From contig CAMDLK010000001.1 in the NCBI GenBank assembly GCA_945901725.1, forward strand, positions 27,559-91,558: a DNA stretch of 64,000 nucleotides, in the 5' to 3' direction. This DNA is from Bifidobacterium breve. Lineage in GTDB: Bacteria; Actinomycetota; Acidimicrobiia; Acidimicrobiales; Ilumatobacteraceae. This document shows positions 8,945 through 17,146 of the stretch, piece after piece; position 1 is the first letter of the stretch; every line of letters begins with the position of its first letter. A program made the position numbers and the translations under genes. The notes under the pieces were generated by a model that was not told where the DNA came from, searched no databases, and was given only the letters and a program-made list of their open reading frames with translations.

Positions 8945-10381
8945 TTACCAACTAGTGCCGAGTGGTCGACCTTCGTCGTATCCGGCTGCACTTTGTACTC
9001 CGACAACGGCGCGGTCATGAAACTCTTCGATGCTAGAAGCACCGGCGTAGGTGCACGCAGAACGAAGACCAGCGACAATTTGGTCAATGATGTCTTCAAC
9101 ACCAGGGCGCACGGGGTCCAGGTACATACGTGAAGTACTAATACCCTCTTCAAAAAGCTCTTTCTTTGCGCGCTCAATGGCAGTCTCTGCACGTGTGCGA
9201 TTCTTTACTGCACGGTTTGAAGCCATACCGAAACTCTCTTTGTACAAACGACCTTCAGTGTCGCGCAGAGTGTCAGCTGCAGATTCATAAGTTCCTGCAA
9301 GCCATGAACCAAACATCACGTTGGCTGCTCCGGCTGCAACGGCGAGTGCAACGTCGCGAGGGAAACGTACTCCGCCATCGGCCCACACATGTTTGCCCAT
9401 CGAACGAGCCATCTCTGCGCTCTCCAGTACTGCACTGAACTGTGGACGACCTACACCGGTCATCATTCGAGTAGTACACATTGCTCCGGGTCCAACTCCG
9501 ACTTTCACAATGTCAGCTCCAGCGTTTATCAAATCGCGTGTGCCTTCCCGAGTAACTACATTGCCCGCGACAATGGTGGTTGTCGGCGCAACTGATCGAA
9601 CAGCTTCAATGGCCCGCAACATTCGGTCTTGGTGGCCATGTGCAGTATCGATAACAAGCACATCAACGCCGAGTTCAACTAGAGCCTTGGCGCGCTTGGC
9701 TGGATCAGCGTTAATGCCGACAGCTACTGAAGTGAGAAACTGGCCACTGGCATTTGTAGCGGGCGTGTAGATGGTGCTGCGAAGCGCACCCTTACGAGTG
9801 ATAGCCCCGACGAGGATTCCATTTTTGTCAACAACTGGCGCAAATGATAAACGCTGATCTATCAACTTGTCATGGATGTCCGCTACCGGCATTGAATCTG
9901 TGAAACAAACCATGTCGAGATTCATCACATTTTTCAATTGAGTGAAACGATCGAAGCCGACAGCGTCGTATTCAGTGAAAACTCCTACGGGACGATTATC
10001 AGTATCGACAACAATCACTGCACCATGCGAACGCTTGTGTATGAGACTCAATGCTTCCCCCACAGTGTCCTCAGGCGCAAGCGTGATGGGGGTTTCAAAG
10101 ATTGGGTGCCGCGACTTCACGTGTTCTACAACCATCTCAATGATGTCGAGAGGAATATCTTGCGGCAACACCACGAGACCACCCCGGCGAGCAACAGTCT
10201 CAGCCATACGGCGTCCGGCGATTGCGGTCATATTGGCAACCACGATTGGCACGTTCGTGCCCACCTGATCTGGGGTACTGAGGTTCACATCGAATCGGGA
10301 CGATACCGATGACTTGCTCGGGACCATAAACACATCGTTATAGGTCAAATCGTGGGCTGGGAGATCATGTAAGAACCGCAT
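8945..10381 (-). CDS. guaB1: GuaB1-type GMP reductase with CBS domains
   Basis: A 478-residue TIM-barrel enzyme of the IMPDH/GMPR superfamily. The N-terminal LTYNDVFMVPS and VVANMTAIAG, and the GAMCTTR loop with catalytic Cys302, match the actinobacterial GuaB1 group. GuaB1 has been shown in mycobacteria to reduce GMP to IMP with NADPH. Two CBS motifs occupy about residues 95-210 and probably sense purine nucleotides. The barrel continues with DTAHGHQ and VKVGVGPG. So despite frequent annotation as IMP dehydrogenase, guanine-to-adenine nucleotide salvage is the better call. It heads the guaB1-cmk-plsC unit. A TAGTCT hexamer lies 11 bases before the ATG. Confidence 0.88.
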   Translation of the reverse strand: MRFLHDLPAHDLTYNDVFMVPSKSSVSSRFDVNLSTPDQVGTNVPIVVANMTAIAGRRMAETVARRGGLVVLPQDIPLDIIEMVVEHVKSRHPIFETPITLAPEDTVGEALSLIHKRSHGAVIVVDTDNRPVGVFTEYDAVGFDRFTQLKNVMNLDMVCFTDSMPVADIHDKLIDQRLSFAPVVDKNGILVGAITRKGALRSTIYTPATNASGQFLTSVAVGINADPAKRAKALVELGVDVLVIDTAHGHQDRMLRAIEAVRSVAPTTTIVAGNVVTREGTRDLINAGADIVKVGVGPGAMCTTRMMTGVGRPQFSAVLESAEMARSMGKHVWADGGVRFPRDVALAVAAGAANVMFGSWLAGTYESAADTLRDTEGRLYKESFGMASNRAVKNRTRAETAIERAKKELFEEGISTSRMYLDPVRPGVEDIIDQIVAGLRSACTYAGASSIEEFHDRAVVGVQSAAGYDEGRPLGTSW

Positions 10382-10396
10382 AGGGCATGACGAGAC

Positions 10397-10402
10397 TACC
10401 GT
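10397..10402 (+). promoter_or_regulatory. Leaderless-type -10 box for hydrolase/sua5 unit
   Basis: TACCGT ends 6 bases before the ATG at 10409, inside the 27-base spacer shared with divergent guaB1. Confidence 0.5.
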
Positions 10403-10408
10403 GTAGCC

Positions 10409-11104
10409 ATGGCATCTACCGAGAACGTCCCAGTCGTCCTAGTTCATGGTTGGGGCGGCAGTTTCCGCGAAACCTGGCAAAAGCCTGGAATTGACGCTCT
10501 CCTGTCAGATGTGGGGCGCAATCCGGTTGGTCTTGATCTTCTGGGGCACGGAGACCAAGACAAGCCACACGACCCAGAAGCCTATGTAGAACTCCCGGCG
10601 TGGCTTCTGGACCATCTGCCAGATGAACCTGTGGTTGACGCTGTCGGATTCTCTCTCGGCGCCCTCACTATCTTGCGGGCCTTGATCGCTGCTCCACATC
10701 GTTTTGGCAAAGTCGTGCTGTCTGGAATTGGTGATGGGGTCTTCACTAAGGCCCCTCCTGATGGCAATAAGCGTATTGTCGATGCTCTCGAAGGTCGCGC
10801 TCCCGAAGACGACACCTTTGCACGCATGTTTGCCCATTATGGAAACTCTCCAGGCAACGACCTTCTCGCGCTCACTGCAATCATGAAGCGCCCTCCATCA
10901 GAACCAGTCACTGAGGAAGAGTTGTCGAAGATCACTAATGAAATCCTCATCGTGATTGGTGATGCTGACTTTGCTGCACCGGCCACGCGCCTCGCTGCGT
11001 CATTTCCTAATTCAAAAATCACCGTTTTACGTAACACAGATCACTTTGCCACCCCAGAGTCTTTTTCTTTCATCGATGCAATTTTGGACTTTCTCGCTGC
11101 ATGA
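10409..11104 (+). CDS. Alpha/beta hydrolase
   Basis: A 231-residue soluble alpha/beta hydrolase. VVLVHGWGGS near residue 9 is the oxyanion region, GHGDQDKP lies near 46, the nucleophile elbow VGFSLGA has Ser82, and His212 in RNTDHFATPE is the likely catalytic His. Length suggests a small esterase or MenH/BioH-like enzyme, with no specific substrate visible. Its stop overlaps the start of the threonylcarbamoyl-AMP synthase gene (ATGA), so the two are translationally coupled. Confidence 0.9.
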   Translation: MASTENVPVVLVHGWGGSFRETWQKPGIDALLSDVGRNPVGLDLLGHGDQDKPHDPEAYVELPAWLLDHLPDEPVVDAVGFSLGALTILRALIAAPHRFGKVVLSGIGDGVFTKAPPDGNKRIVDALEGRAPEDDTFARMFAHYGNSPGNDLLALTAIMKRPPSEPVTEEELSKITNEILIVIGDADFAAPATRLAASFPNSKITVLRNTDHFATPESFSFIDAILDFLAA

Positions 11105-12024
11105 ACGATTCCCTACGAATCACGCAGGACATAGCCGAGGCATGTGATGTTTTACTACGCGGAGGCCTCGTTGGCATTCCTACAGAGACTGTGTACGGAC
11201 TAGCAGCAGTTGCACTGAACGAAGCGGCAGTGGGCCGAGTCTTCGAAGCAAAGGCACGACCACGATCTCATCCGCTAATCATTCATTTGTCACCAAGCGA
11301 CGACGTCAATCGGTGGGGAGAGTTAAACGAAACTGCGCAACTTCTCGCGTCCGCCGTATGGCCGGGACCACTCACTCTCCTTGTACCGCGAACTTCTTTA
11401 GTTCCCGACTGGGTCACTGGTGGTCGCAACACAGTCGCATTGCGCATCCCAGCTCATGACATGACAATCGCCCTGCTTGATGCGCTTGGTGACGCTGTTG
11501 TTGCACCATCTGCCAATCGCTTCGGTCAAGTCAGTCCAACTAGCGCCACACATGTCATTAACGACTTAGGTGATTCAGTTGATCTAGTGCTCGACGGAGG
11601 ACAGTGTGCAATAGGTATCGAATCAACCATTGTCGAGTGCACAAGTTCATCGGTTCAAATTCTTAGACCAGGCAAGATAACTGCAATTGAAATAGCGAAC
11701 ATGACGGGCTTAACCATTTCAGCACTGGACGGACCGTCGCGCGCACCCGGCATGTTGCTCGCCCACTACGCACCAAATGCAAAAGTCGAATTGTGTAACT
11801 CTTTTGCAGAAGCAGAAGAAGTTCGTAATCGATACACAACAGACGGTGTACCTGTACAGATTCTGTATCACGAAGACATGGTGACATATGCACTGAGTTT
11901 GTATGACGATCTTCGCGCAGCAGACTTGAATGATATTCATATAGTTGTGGCCGTGTTGCCGCCTGATGAAGGGCTAGGAATTGCAATCCGCGATCGCTTA
12001 GTAAAAGCGGCAGCTTCGAACTAA
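11101..12024 (+). CDS. tsaC: L-threonylcarbamoyladenylate synthase (Sua5/TsaC)
   Basis: A 307-residue enzyme that makes threonylcarbamoyl-AMP for t6A37 modification of ANN-decoding tRNAs. The YrdC domain fills the first 200 residues (GGLVGIPTETVYGLA, FEAKARPRSHPL, APSANRFGQVSPT). A C-terminal Sua5 extension follows a linker rich in Ala/Pro (APGMLLAHYAPN), so it is the long Sua5 form and not the short TsaC. It starts inside the hydrolase stop codon and shares a 4-base CTAA stop overlap with the convergent J-domain gene. Confidence 0.94.
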   Translation: MNDSLRITQDIAEACDVLLRGGLVGIPTETVYGLAAVALNEAAVGRVFEAKARPRSHPLIIHLSPSDDVNRWGELNETAQLLASAVWPGPLTLLVPRTSLVPDWVTGGRNTVALRIPAHDMTIALLDALGDAVVAPSANRFGQVSPTSATHVINDLGDSVDLVLDGGQCAIGIESTIVECTSSSVQILRPGKITAIEIANMTGLTISALDGPSRAPGMLLAHYAPNAKVELCNSFAEAEEVRNRYTTDGVPVQILYHEDMVTYALSLYDDLRAADLNDIHIVVAVLPPDEGLGIAIRDRLVKAAASN

Positions 12025-12548
12025 TTCGGCCATTCAATAGCGTTGAGGTTGGCGACCAAATAATCGCGAACTTCTTCAACTGAAATACCGTCCGAAGATT
12101 CTGCAGTGCCCACAAGAAGTGAGACCATAGTTGCACCTGCTTCTGGCACTAAGTCGCACCGACACCACCCATTAAGAGCTCCTGCCACTTCTGCATCGTG
12201 AAGAGAAAATTCCAGTTGATACGGGGGTTCGTCATGTGAGATCGCCCCGCTGATTCCAGCAACAATTAATAGGGCTTCAAAACACTCAGCCGGAAGAGCA
12301 TCAACAGTGAAGCTTGAAACATCCCTTTCTCGACGCACCAATACAGGAGAGACTGATTTCAGAACTTTTGGAACTCCAACATGTTCCAATGCTTTCCGTA
12401 AAGCTTCGTTGAGTTCTTGCATAGCCGAGTCAGAGCCGCCAGCATCTGGGTGTGCTGTGCGAGCCTTCTCACGCCACGCCCGGCGAATCTCTTGTGGCGT
12501 AGCCGTGCGATCAATTGCTAACAAGAAAAACGGGTCAGCAAAGGACAT
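12021..12548 (-). CDS. J-domain (DnaJ-like) protein
   Basis: A 175-residue protein with an N-terminal J-domain: residues 4-60 contain EIRRAWREKARTAHPDAGG with the HPD motif that stimulates DnaK. The C-terminal two thirds have no zinc finger or Gly/Phe region, so this is a class C J-protein with an unrecognised client domain. It lies 8 bases downstream of the crotonase gene on the same strand but has its own TANNNT box. Its 3' end overlaps sua5 by 4 bases. Confidence 0.82.
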   Translation of the reverse strand: MSFADPFFLLAIDRTATPQEIRRAWREKARTAHPDAGGSDSAMQELNEALRKALEHVGVPKVLKSVSPVLVRRERDVSSFTVDALPAECFEALLIVAGISGAISHDEPPYQLEFSLHDAEVAGALNGWCRCDLVPEAGATMVSLLVGTAESSDGISVEEVRDYLVANLNAIEWPN

Positions 12549-12553
12549 GCGGA

Positions 12554-12559
12554 ATCTTA
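12554..12559 (-). promoter_or_regulatory. Leaderless-type -10 box for J-domain gene
   Basis: TAAGAT on the minus strand ends 5 bases before the ATG at 12548 and overlaps the stop codon of the crotonase gene. The spacing is one base shorter than in the other cases. Confidence 0.35.
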
Positions 12560-13363
12560 ACGGCCTATGAAATTAGGAGGACGCTTCTCTATAAACGCTG
12601 CGACGCCTTCCTTGAAATCTTTTGTACGGAAGAGCGGCAGCAATTGAAGAAATACGTGGTGAACATTCTGTTCGAATGTCTCAGTCTCTGCGGCACGCAT
12701 CATTCTCTTGATAGCACGAACTGCTAACGGAGCATTCGAAGCAATCTCCCCTGCCATGTCCATGACATGATCCATCAACTCGTCAGCTGGCACAACCTTG
12801 TTAACAAGACCCATCGCGAGACATTCATCAGCCATCAAAGTACGACCAGTGAAAGCAATTTCGGCTGCTCGTGCATAACCAACCATTCGCGGTAGCAACC
12901 ATGTGCCTCCGCTCTCCGGCAAGATTCCTCGCTTAGCAAAACCTGGAGCCATCTTTGCGGTATCGGCTGCTATGCGAATATCGCAACCGAGCGCGATATC
13001 GAGTCCGTAGCCGGCTGCCCCGCCGTTCAATGCACAGATAACAGGGGTGTCAATGCCATGCAGAACAATCGGCGGAGCTTCACGAAGATCGAATTCGGCC
13101 ATATTGGCGCCTGTGTCGTCCAAGACTCCGAGAGATTCCGTCTTACCTGCTTGCGACCCAAGATCAAGGCCTGCACAGAAGGCGCGCCCTGCGCCTGTGA
13201 GCACGATGCAGCGAACATCAGGGTTGCGGTCTGCTTCAAGAAGCTTCTTCGAAAGCAAATCAAGCATGACACCAGAAATGGTGTTCATCCGCCCTGGCGC
13301 ATTCAACGTAATTGTTGCGATTCGATCGGATATCTCTAGTAGGACTTCATCTTCTTTGCTCAT
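12557..13363 (-). CDS. Enoyl-CoA hydratase/isomerase family protein
   Basis: A 268-residue crotonase. The oxyanion hole strands are seen in GAGRAFCAGLDLG and NGGAAGYGLDIALGCD, followed by ILPESGGTWLLPRMVG and a C-terminal IEKRPPNF tail typical of enoyl-CoA hydratases. It probably hydrates 2-enoyl-CoA in fatty-acid or related acyl-CoA oxidation; isomerase or hydrolase activity is possible. It is divergent from the histidine phosphatase at 13383 with a 19-base spacer. Confidence 0.9.
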   Translation of the reverse strand: MSKEDEVLLEISDRIATITLNAPGRMNTISGVMLDLLSKKLLEADRNPDVRCIVLTGAGRAFCAGLDLGSQAGKTESLGVLDDTGANMAEFDLREAPPIVLHGIDTPVICALNGGAAGYGLDIALGCDIRIAADTAKMAPGFAKRGILPESGGTWLLPRMVGYARAAEIAFTGRTLMADECLAMGLVNKVVPADELMDHVMDMAGEIASNAPLAVRAIKRMMRAAETETFEQNVHHVFLQLLPLFRTKDFKEGVAAFIEKRPPNFIGR

Positions 13364-13370
13364 ACCAATA

Positions 13371-13376
13371 AAGATA
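13371..13376 (-). promoter_or_regulatory. Leaderless-type -10 box for crotonase gene
   Basis: TATCTT on the minus strand ends 7 bases before the ATG at 13363. Confidence 0.5.
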
Positions 13377-13382
13377 ACAACT

Positions 13383-14069
13383 ATGGAATCTCAGAAATCA
13401 GTTGGGTCTACAGACTCAACAAGTGTCCCCCAGCCCACGCTCGATGGTTCAATAGGTGATGGGTGCAGAGTTTTACTCATTCGTCATGGCAGATCCGCTG
13501 ACATAGTGCCGGGTTCTGCTGAAAGTGCTGACCCACCATTACATGAAATAGGTCAGATGCAAGCTGTTGCTGTCGGCTCACGTCTTTCAAGTGCACGTAT
13601 AGACGCTGTGTACTCGAGTCATTTATTACGAGCCCTTCATACAGCAGAGGCCATTGCTTCTCATCACGACATAGAAGTTGGAGTCTTTGAAGATCTTGAA
13701 GAAGTTCGGCTTGGCGACTGGAGCAATGGAGAATTTAGACGGCGTGCCGCAACCGGTGATCCCGAATATGTCGAATGGGTGAAGAGTGGGACATGGGATG
13801 GGATCCCAAACGCAGAGGGCGATCAGAACTTTCGCTCTAGGGTCTCGAATCGTATCAACTCCTTAGCTGCGCAACATGATGGCGGGTGCATAGCTGTTGT
13901 ATGTCACGGCGGCGTCATCAATGCGTATGTGGCTGAAATGCTCGGCACACAACGTTCATTATGGATGATGGTGGAAAACACAAGTATCACTACCATCAAA
14001 CTAAGTGAGACACCTAGCGTGTTGACACTGAACGACTGCAGCCATCTATACGACTTGCTTCTGAAATAG
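13383..14069 (+). CDS. Histidine phosphatase family protein (paralogue 2)
   Basis: A 228-residue histidine phosphatase. LLIRHGRSA near residue 34 carries the phosphohistidine, SSHLLRALHTAEAI is the supporting Arg region, and VVCHGGVINAYV holds the second His. An N-terminal 30-residue Ser/Thr-rich leader precedes the domain. The ATG at 13383 is chosen because upstream sequence is antisense to the crotonase gene. The overall order of motifs matches the gene at 5770. The substrate is unknown; acid phosphatase or alpha-ribazole-phosphatase-like activity is possible. Confidence 0.87.
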   Translation: MESQKSVGSTDSTSVPQPTLDGSIGDGCRVLLIRHGRSADIVPGSAESADPPLHEIGQMQAVAVGSRLSSARIDAVYSSHLLRALHTAEAIASHHDIEVGVFEDLEEVRLGDWSNGEFRRRAATGDPEYVEWVKSGTWDGIPNAEGDQNFRSRVSNRINSLAAQHDGGCIAVVCHGGVINAYVAEMLGTQRSLWMMVENTSITTIKLSETPSVLTLNDCSHLYDLLLK

Positions 14070-14079
14070 ATACTCGCTT

Positions 14080-15027
14080 CTAAATTGCACGTGTTGGAGT
14101 CACAGCAAGATTGCACACTGCAAACCACAAGGCTGTAGCGCCAACAATGTGAACCGCCACAAGCGCAACTGGGACGCCCGTGAAATATTGGGCATACCCG
14201 ATTGCGCCTTGGAACACTGCGGCGAAAAGTAGTGCCTGGATGGCATCGATGGTGTTGTCATCACTGTGCAGTTGTTTGGCACGAACAGCCAGAAAAATGA
14301 TGAGGGCAATAGTGAGGAGAACGCTCACGCTGTGCACACGAGCAACACTCGTCATTGCAAAACCTAGGCGTACCGCGTTCTCATCTCCCGCATGTGGGCC
14401 GGACGCTGTCACCACAGTGCCAGTCACGAGAGCTAGTGAACTGCTGCCTACTACTAATCGAATAGCTGTAACAATGCGTCGAGGCCCTGAGCGAAAATAA
14501 GTGTCCGGCTCTCCACCCGAACGACGGAAAAGAATGAAGGCGTTAGCGACCAGCACGAGAGATACCAAAAAGTGCGCCATGTTTGCGTATGGATTCAGTC
14601 CGGTTAGAACCACAATTCCGCCAATAACGATTTGAGCTAAGACGCCGACTACCAATCCCCACGCAAGAAGAATCAGGTCCTTTCTCTTCGGTGTCCGGAA
14701 GTATGCAAGCAAAACCGCGGCAATAACACTGAATGACACAACACCGGTAAAAAGGCGGTTCGCTTGCTCAATCAGGGTGTGGCCGGTTGAGACATCGACG
14801 AATTTGGTTGAGTTACAACGAGGCCAATCCGCGCAACCTAGCCCTGAACCCGTTAAACGCACCAAAGCTCCAGTAAAGATAATGACCGATAGTGACCCTA
14901 GGGCCGTACCAAGAACAACTCGGAACGTCTTGTGAGAAACGGTAAACACGGTCTCTACTGTACGACAGCAATCTCGCTGGACTCCGTCTAGCGTTGGCGG
15001 TTCAATAGTGGCTACGGTCACAGTCAT
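14080..15027 (-). CDS. ctaA: Heme A synthase (CtaA/COX15)
   Basis: A membrane protein of about 315 residues that oxidises heme O to heme A for aa3-type cytochrome oxidase. About eight hydrophobic segments are visible. Histidines in AHFLVSLV, ARVHSVSV and AVHIVGAT would ligate heme, and the first extracytoplasmic loop has the Cys pair GLGCADWPRC typical of the family, followed by the EQANRL segment. The ATG at 15027 is chosen because AAAGGAAG lies 5 bases upstream. A GTG at 14949 would give a shorter N-terminus closer to the first helix. Its start codon overlaps that of the divergent gene at 15026. Confidence 0.92.
   Translation of the reverse strand: MTVTVATIEPPTLDGVQRDCCRTVETVFTVSHKTFRVVLGTALGSLSVIIFTGALVRLTGSGLGCADWPRCNSTKFVDVSTGHTLIEQANRLFTGVVSFSVIAAVLLAYFRTPKRKDLILLAWGLVVGVLAQIVIGGIVVLTGLNPYANMAHFLVSLVLVANAFILFRRSGGEPDTYFRSGPRRIVTAIRLVVGSSSLALVTGTVVTASGPHAGDENAVRLGFAMTSVARVHSVSVLLTIALIIFLAVRAKQLHSDDNTIDAIQALLFAAVFQGAIGYAQYFTGVPVALVAVHIVGATALWFAVCNLAVTPTRAI
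15013..15018 (+). promoter_or_regulatory. Leaderless-type -10 box inside ctaA coding sequence
   Basis: TACGGT ends 7 bases before the ATG at 15026. The box lies within codons 3-5 of the opposite-strand ctaA gene. Confidence 0.45.
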
Positions 15028-16138
15028 GATCACTTCCTTTGACGACTACCCGATTCATCAAACGTCTGAACCAATCGCTCACACCGAATCCGGAGACCCA
15101 GGCGCCTATGACCGCTACTTCTTCAATGGATACTCCCGTGATGGAAAACTATTCTTTGCAGCTGCCATGGGTTTGTACCCCAACCGTCACGTCATTGATG
15201 CATCGTTCAGTGTTGTGCGAAATGGAGAACAAATAAACGTTCATGCTTCCGGTCGCGCACCAGTCGACCGCATGGAATGCAATGTTGTCGGGCCAATCAA
15301 AGTTGATGTTGTTGTGCCAATGAAGAAACATCGCATAACAGTTGATGCCCCAGAACACGCAATACGTGCCGACATCACATTCGAGGCGTCATCCTTGCCC
15401 TATGAAGAGCCGCCATTCCTAGTTCGCGCAGGAAATAGGAAAGTAATGAGTTACACGCGCTTAACACAATTGGGAACATGGACTGGTTGGATAGAAGTTG
15501 ACGGTATTCGAACTGACTTAGTGGATGGAGACGTTGTCGGTTCACGCGACAGATCATGGGGCGTGCGTGGTGTTGGTGAACGAATTCAACTTGGAGCGCC
15601 GCTAGATTCGCCTCCACAGTTCTATTGGTTGTGGGCTCCAGTCTGGTTCGACGGTTTCGGCACAGTCTTTGATGTCAATGAGTTTGCCGATGGGCAACGT
15701 TGGCACGAATCTGGAGCAATGCTCATCGGTGGAGACACCATTAAACATGCACACTCCGTTTCGTACGAATATTCCTGGGAACACGGCACGAGACGAGCAG
15801 AAAAATTTGGACTCACGTACGAGTTCGCTAAAGATTCTGCAGAACTAACCTTTACTCCCCTTGTGCATTTTCAAATGAACGGACTCGGCTATCTGCACCC
15901 CGAATGGAATCACGGAAACTGGAAGGGTGAATCTGTCACCGGCGGAGATCGATTCATAGTTCCTGTAGTTGACCCATTGCAAATGCATAATCTGCACACA
16001 CAGACCCTGAGTTCAGTTACGTGCACGCTCTCAGATGGAACCGTTCACAACGGAATAGGAATACTCGAGACTTTGGTGCTCGGCGCGCACGAACCGTCTG
16101 GGTTCGTAGGAATCAACGACGGGTATTCGAAGCACTAG
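15026..16138 (+). CDS. Conserved protein of unknown function (370 residues)
   Basis: A soluble 370-residue protein beginning ITSFDDYPIHQTSEP, with SRDRSWGVRG near residue 180 and YWLWAPVWFDGFG near 200. This set of Trp/Asp-rich blocks is shared by a widespread actinobacterial and proteobacterial family of unknown function, often near lipid or steroid genes. The alternating strands suggest a lipocalin-like AttH/CrtC-type beta fold, which is inference only. It starts on the same CATG as ctaA and overlaps the convergent SDR gene by 4 bases (CTAG), so it has no intergenic sequence at either end. Confidence 0.85.
   Translation: MITSFDDYPIHQTSEPIAHTESGDPGAYDRYFFNGYSRDGKLFFAAAMGLYPNRHVIDASFSVVRNGEQINVHASGRAPVDRMECNVVGPIKVDVVVPMKKHRITVDAPEHAIRADITFEASSLPYEEPPFLVRAGNRKVMSYTRLTQLGTWTGWIEVDGIRTDLVDGDVVGSRDRSWGVRGVGERIQLGAPLDSPPQFYWLWAPVWFDGFGTVFDVNEFADGQRWHESGAMLIGGDTIKHAHSVSYEYSWEHGTRRAEKFGLTYEFAKDSAELTFTPLVHFQMNGLGYLHPEWNHGNWKGESVTGGDRFIVPVVDPLQMHNLHTQTLSSVTCTLSDGTVHNGIGILETLVLGAHEPSGFVGINDGYSKH
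15033..15040 (-). promoter_or_regulatory. Ribosome binding site that sets the ctaA start
   Basis: AAAGGAAG on the minus strand ends 5 bases before the ATG at 15027. It favours this ATG over the in-frame GTG codons at 15033 and 14949. It lies within the first codons of the divergent gene. Confidence 0.5.
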
Positions 16139-16926
16139 CCATGTTTGACGGACATTCCGCCATCTACTACGACCGATGAACCGTTCACGAACGAAGAAGC
16201 CGGCAAACACAAACTAAGAGTCATGTGTGCCACTTCTTCTGGCATCCCGTATCTACGAAGCGGAACTTTTCGCTTCGCATACTTTTCCTTTGCTTCGTCG
16301 TTTATTCCGGCTGTCATCCCTGTCTCTATAGGACCAGGGCACACCGCATTAACGGTTATGTTGTGCCGACCAAGCTCCACAGCGAAACTTTTGGTCAAAC
16401 CAATCACTGCATGCTTAGAAGCCGTATAGGCCGATAGCCCACCCGTTGCAACAATGGCTTCAGTGGAGGCGATGTTCACAATTCGTCCGCCCGTAGGAGC
16501 CTTCATTAAGTGCGGAAGACACGCCCTAATCATGTGAGCATGCGCACTGACGTTGATGGCCAATGTCTGATCCCAGTTACTCGCAAACAAGTCATCCTCC
16601 GAGAAGACAGAAGACACAAGACTCACGCCGGCGTTGTTGACAAGAATGTCTATCCCGCCCCATGTATCAACAATTGCGCGAACGATCTCTAGTCGATCAG
16701 AAGCCAGAGAAACATCTCCGTTTGCACCAAGTGCAACACCATGTCCATGTGCAGACTCGATTTCATCGACGACCTGCTGAACCGTCGCCGGATGTCGATC
16801 GGCCACGAGTACTCGGGCTCCCTCGTCGGCAAAAAGATGCGCCGTTGCTCGCCCCATTCCGCTGCCCGCGCCCGTTACCACGACCCTTGCGCCTTTGACA
16901 CTCCTCGACAATGTGCTCAATCTCAT
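16135..16926 (-). CDS. Short-chain dehydrogenase/reductase
   Basis: A 263-residue classical SDR. The NAD(P)-binding TGAGSGMG is near residue 18, NNAG near 92, the catalytic Ser lies in NIASTE and the Tyr-x-x-x-Lys in AYTASKHAV. Asp after the second strand (VADRHP) suggests NAD(H). A GGGGAG ribosome site is 4 bases before the ATG. It converges on the 370-residue gene with a shared CTAG stop. The substrate is unknown; 3-oxoacyl or hydroxysteroid-type alcohols are typical. Confidence 0.92.
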   Translation of the reverse strand: MRLSTLSRSVKGARVVVTGAGSGMGRATAHLFADEGARVLVADRHPATVQQVVDEIESAHGHGVALGANGDVSLASDRLEIVRAIVDTWGGIDILVNNAGVSLVSSVFSEDDLFASNWDQTLAINVSAHAHMIRACLPHLMKAPTGGRIVNIASTEAIVATGGLSAYTASKHAVIGLTKSFAVELGRHNITVNAVCPGPIETGMTAGINDEAKEKYAKRKVPLRRYGMPEEVAHMTLSLCLPASSFVNGSSVVVDGGMSVKHG

Positions 16927-17110
16927 AAAACTCCCCTGTCGCGCCTAGAGGCGCCAAAACCCATGCTCTCACAGGAAAACATGAAAATCGGGCCTCATTT
17001 GCCCTTTTCGCTCCCATCACTCCGTGTGATTGCTTCATCACAATAACCACGCTCAGTGGTGGTCTAAACATTTTGTGTGAGAAATCTCTCAAGTTCTGCT
17101 CAAACCTGCC

Positions 17111-17127
17111 GATCCCTATTGCGGATC
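17111..17127 (+). other. Small hairpin in 5' leader of the M23 gene
   Basis: GATCC and GGATC form a 5-bp stem with a 7-base loop, directly before the ribosome site. It could affect translation, but the stem is short and may be chance. Confidence 0.25.
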
Positions 17128-17133
17128 AAAAAC

Positions 17134-17139
17134 AGGGAG
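17134..17139 (+). promoter_or_regulatory. Strong ribosome binding site of the M23 gene
   Basis: AGGGAG ends 7 bases before the ATG at 17147. This gene is translated from a leader, unlike the many leaderless-type genes nearby. Confidence 0.6.
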
Positions 17140-17146
17140 CAGACAC

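Noticed and set aside
11663..12136. 157-residue minus-strand frame opposite sua5
   Set aside because: It covers the C-terminal Sua5 domain and part of the J-domain gene in another frame; its composition is not protein-like.
16927..17146. Possible ydaO (c-di-AMP) riboswitch before the M23 gene
   Set aside because: Such riboswitches often precede cell-wall hydrolase genes, but I cannot find the conserved ydaO core sequences here; only a short hairpin and a ribosome site are visible.
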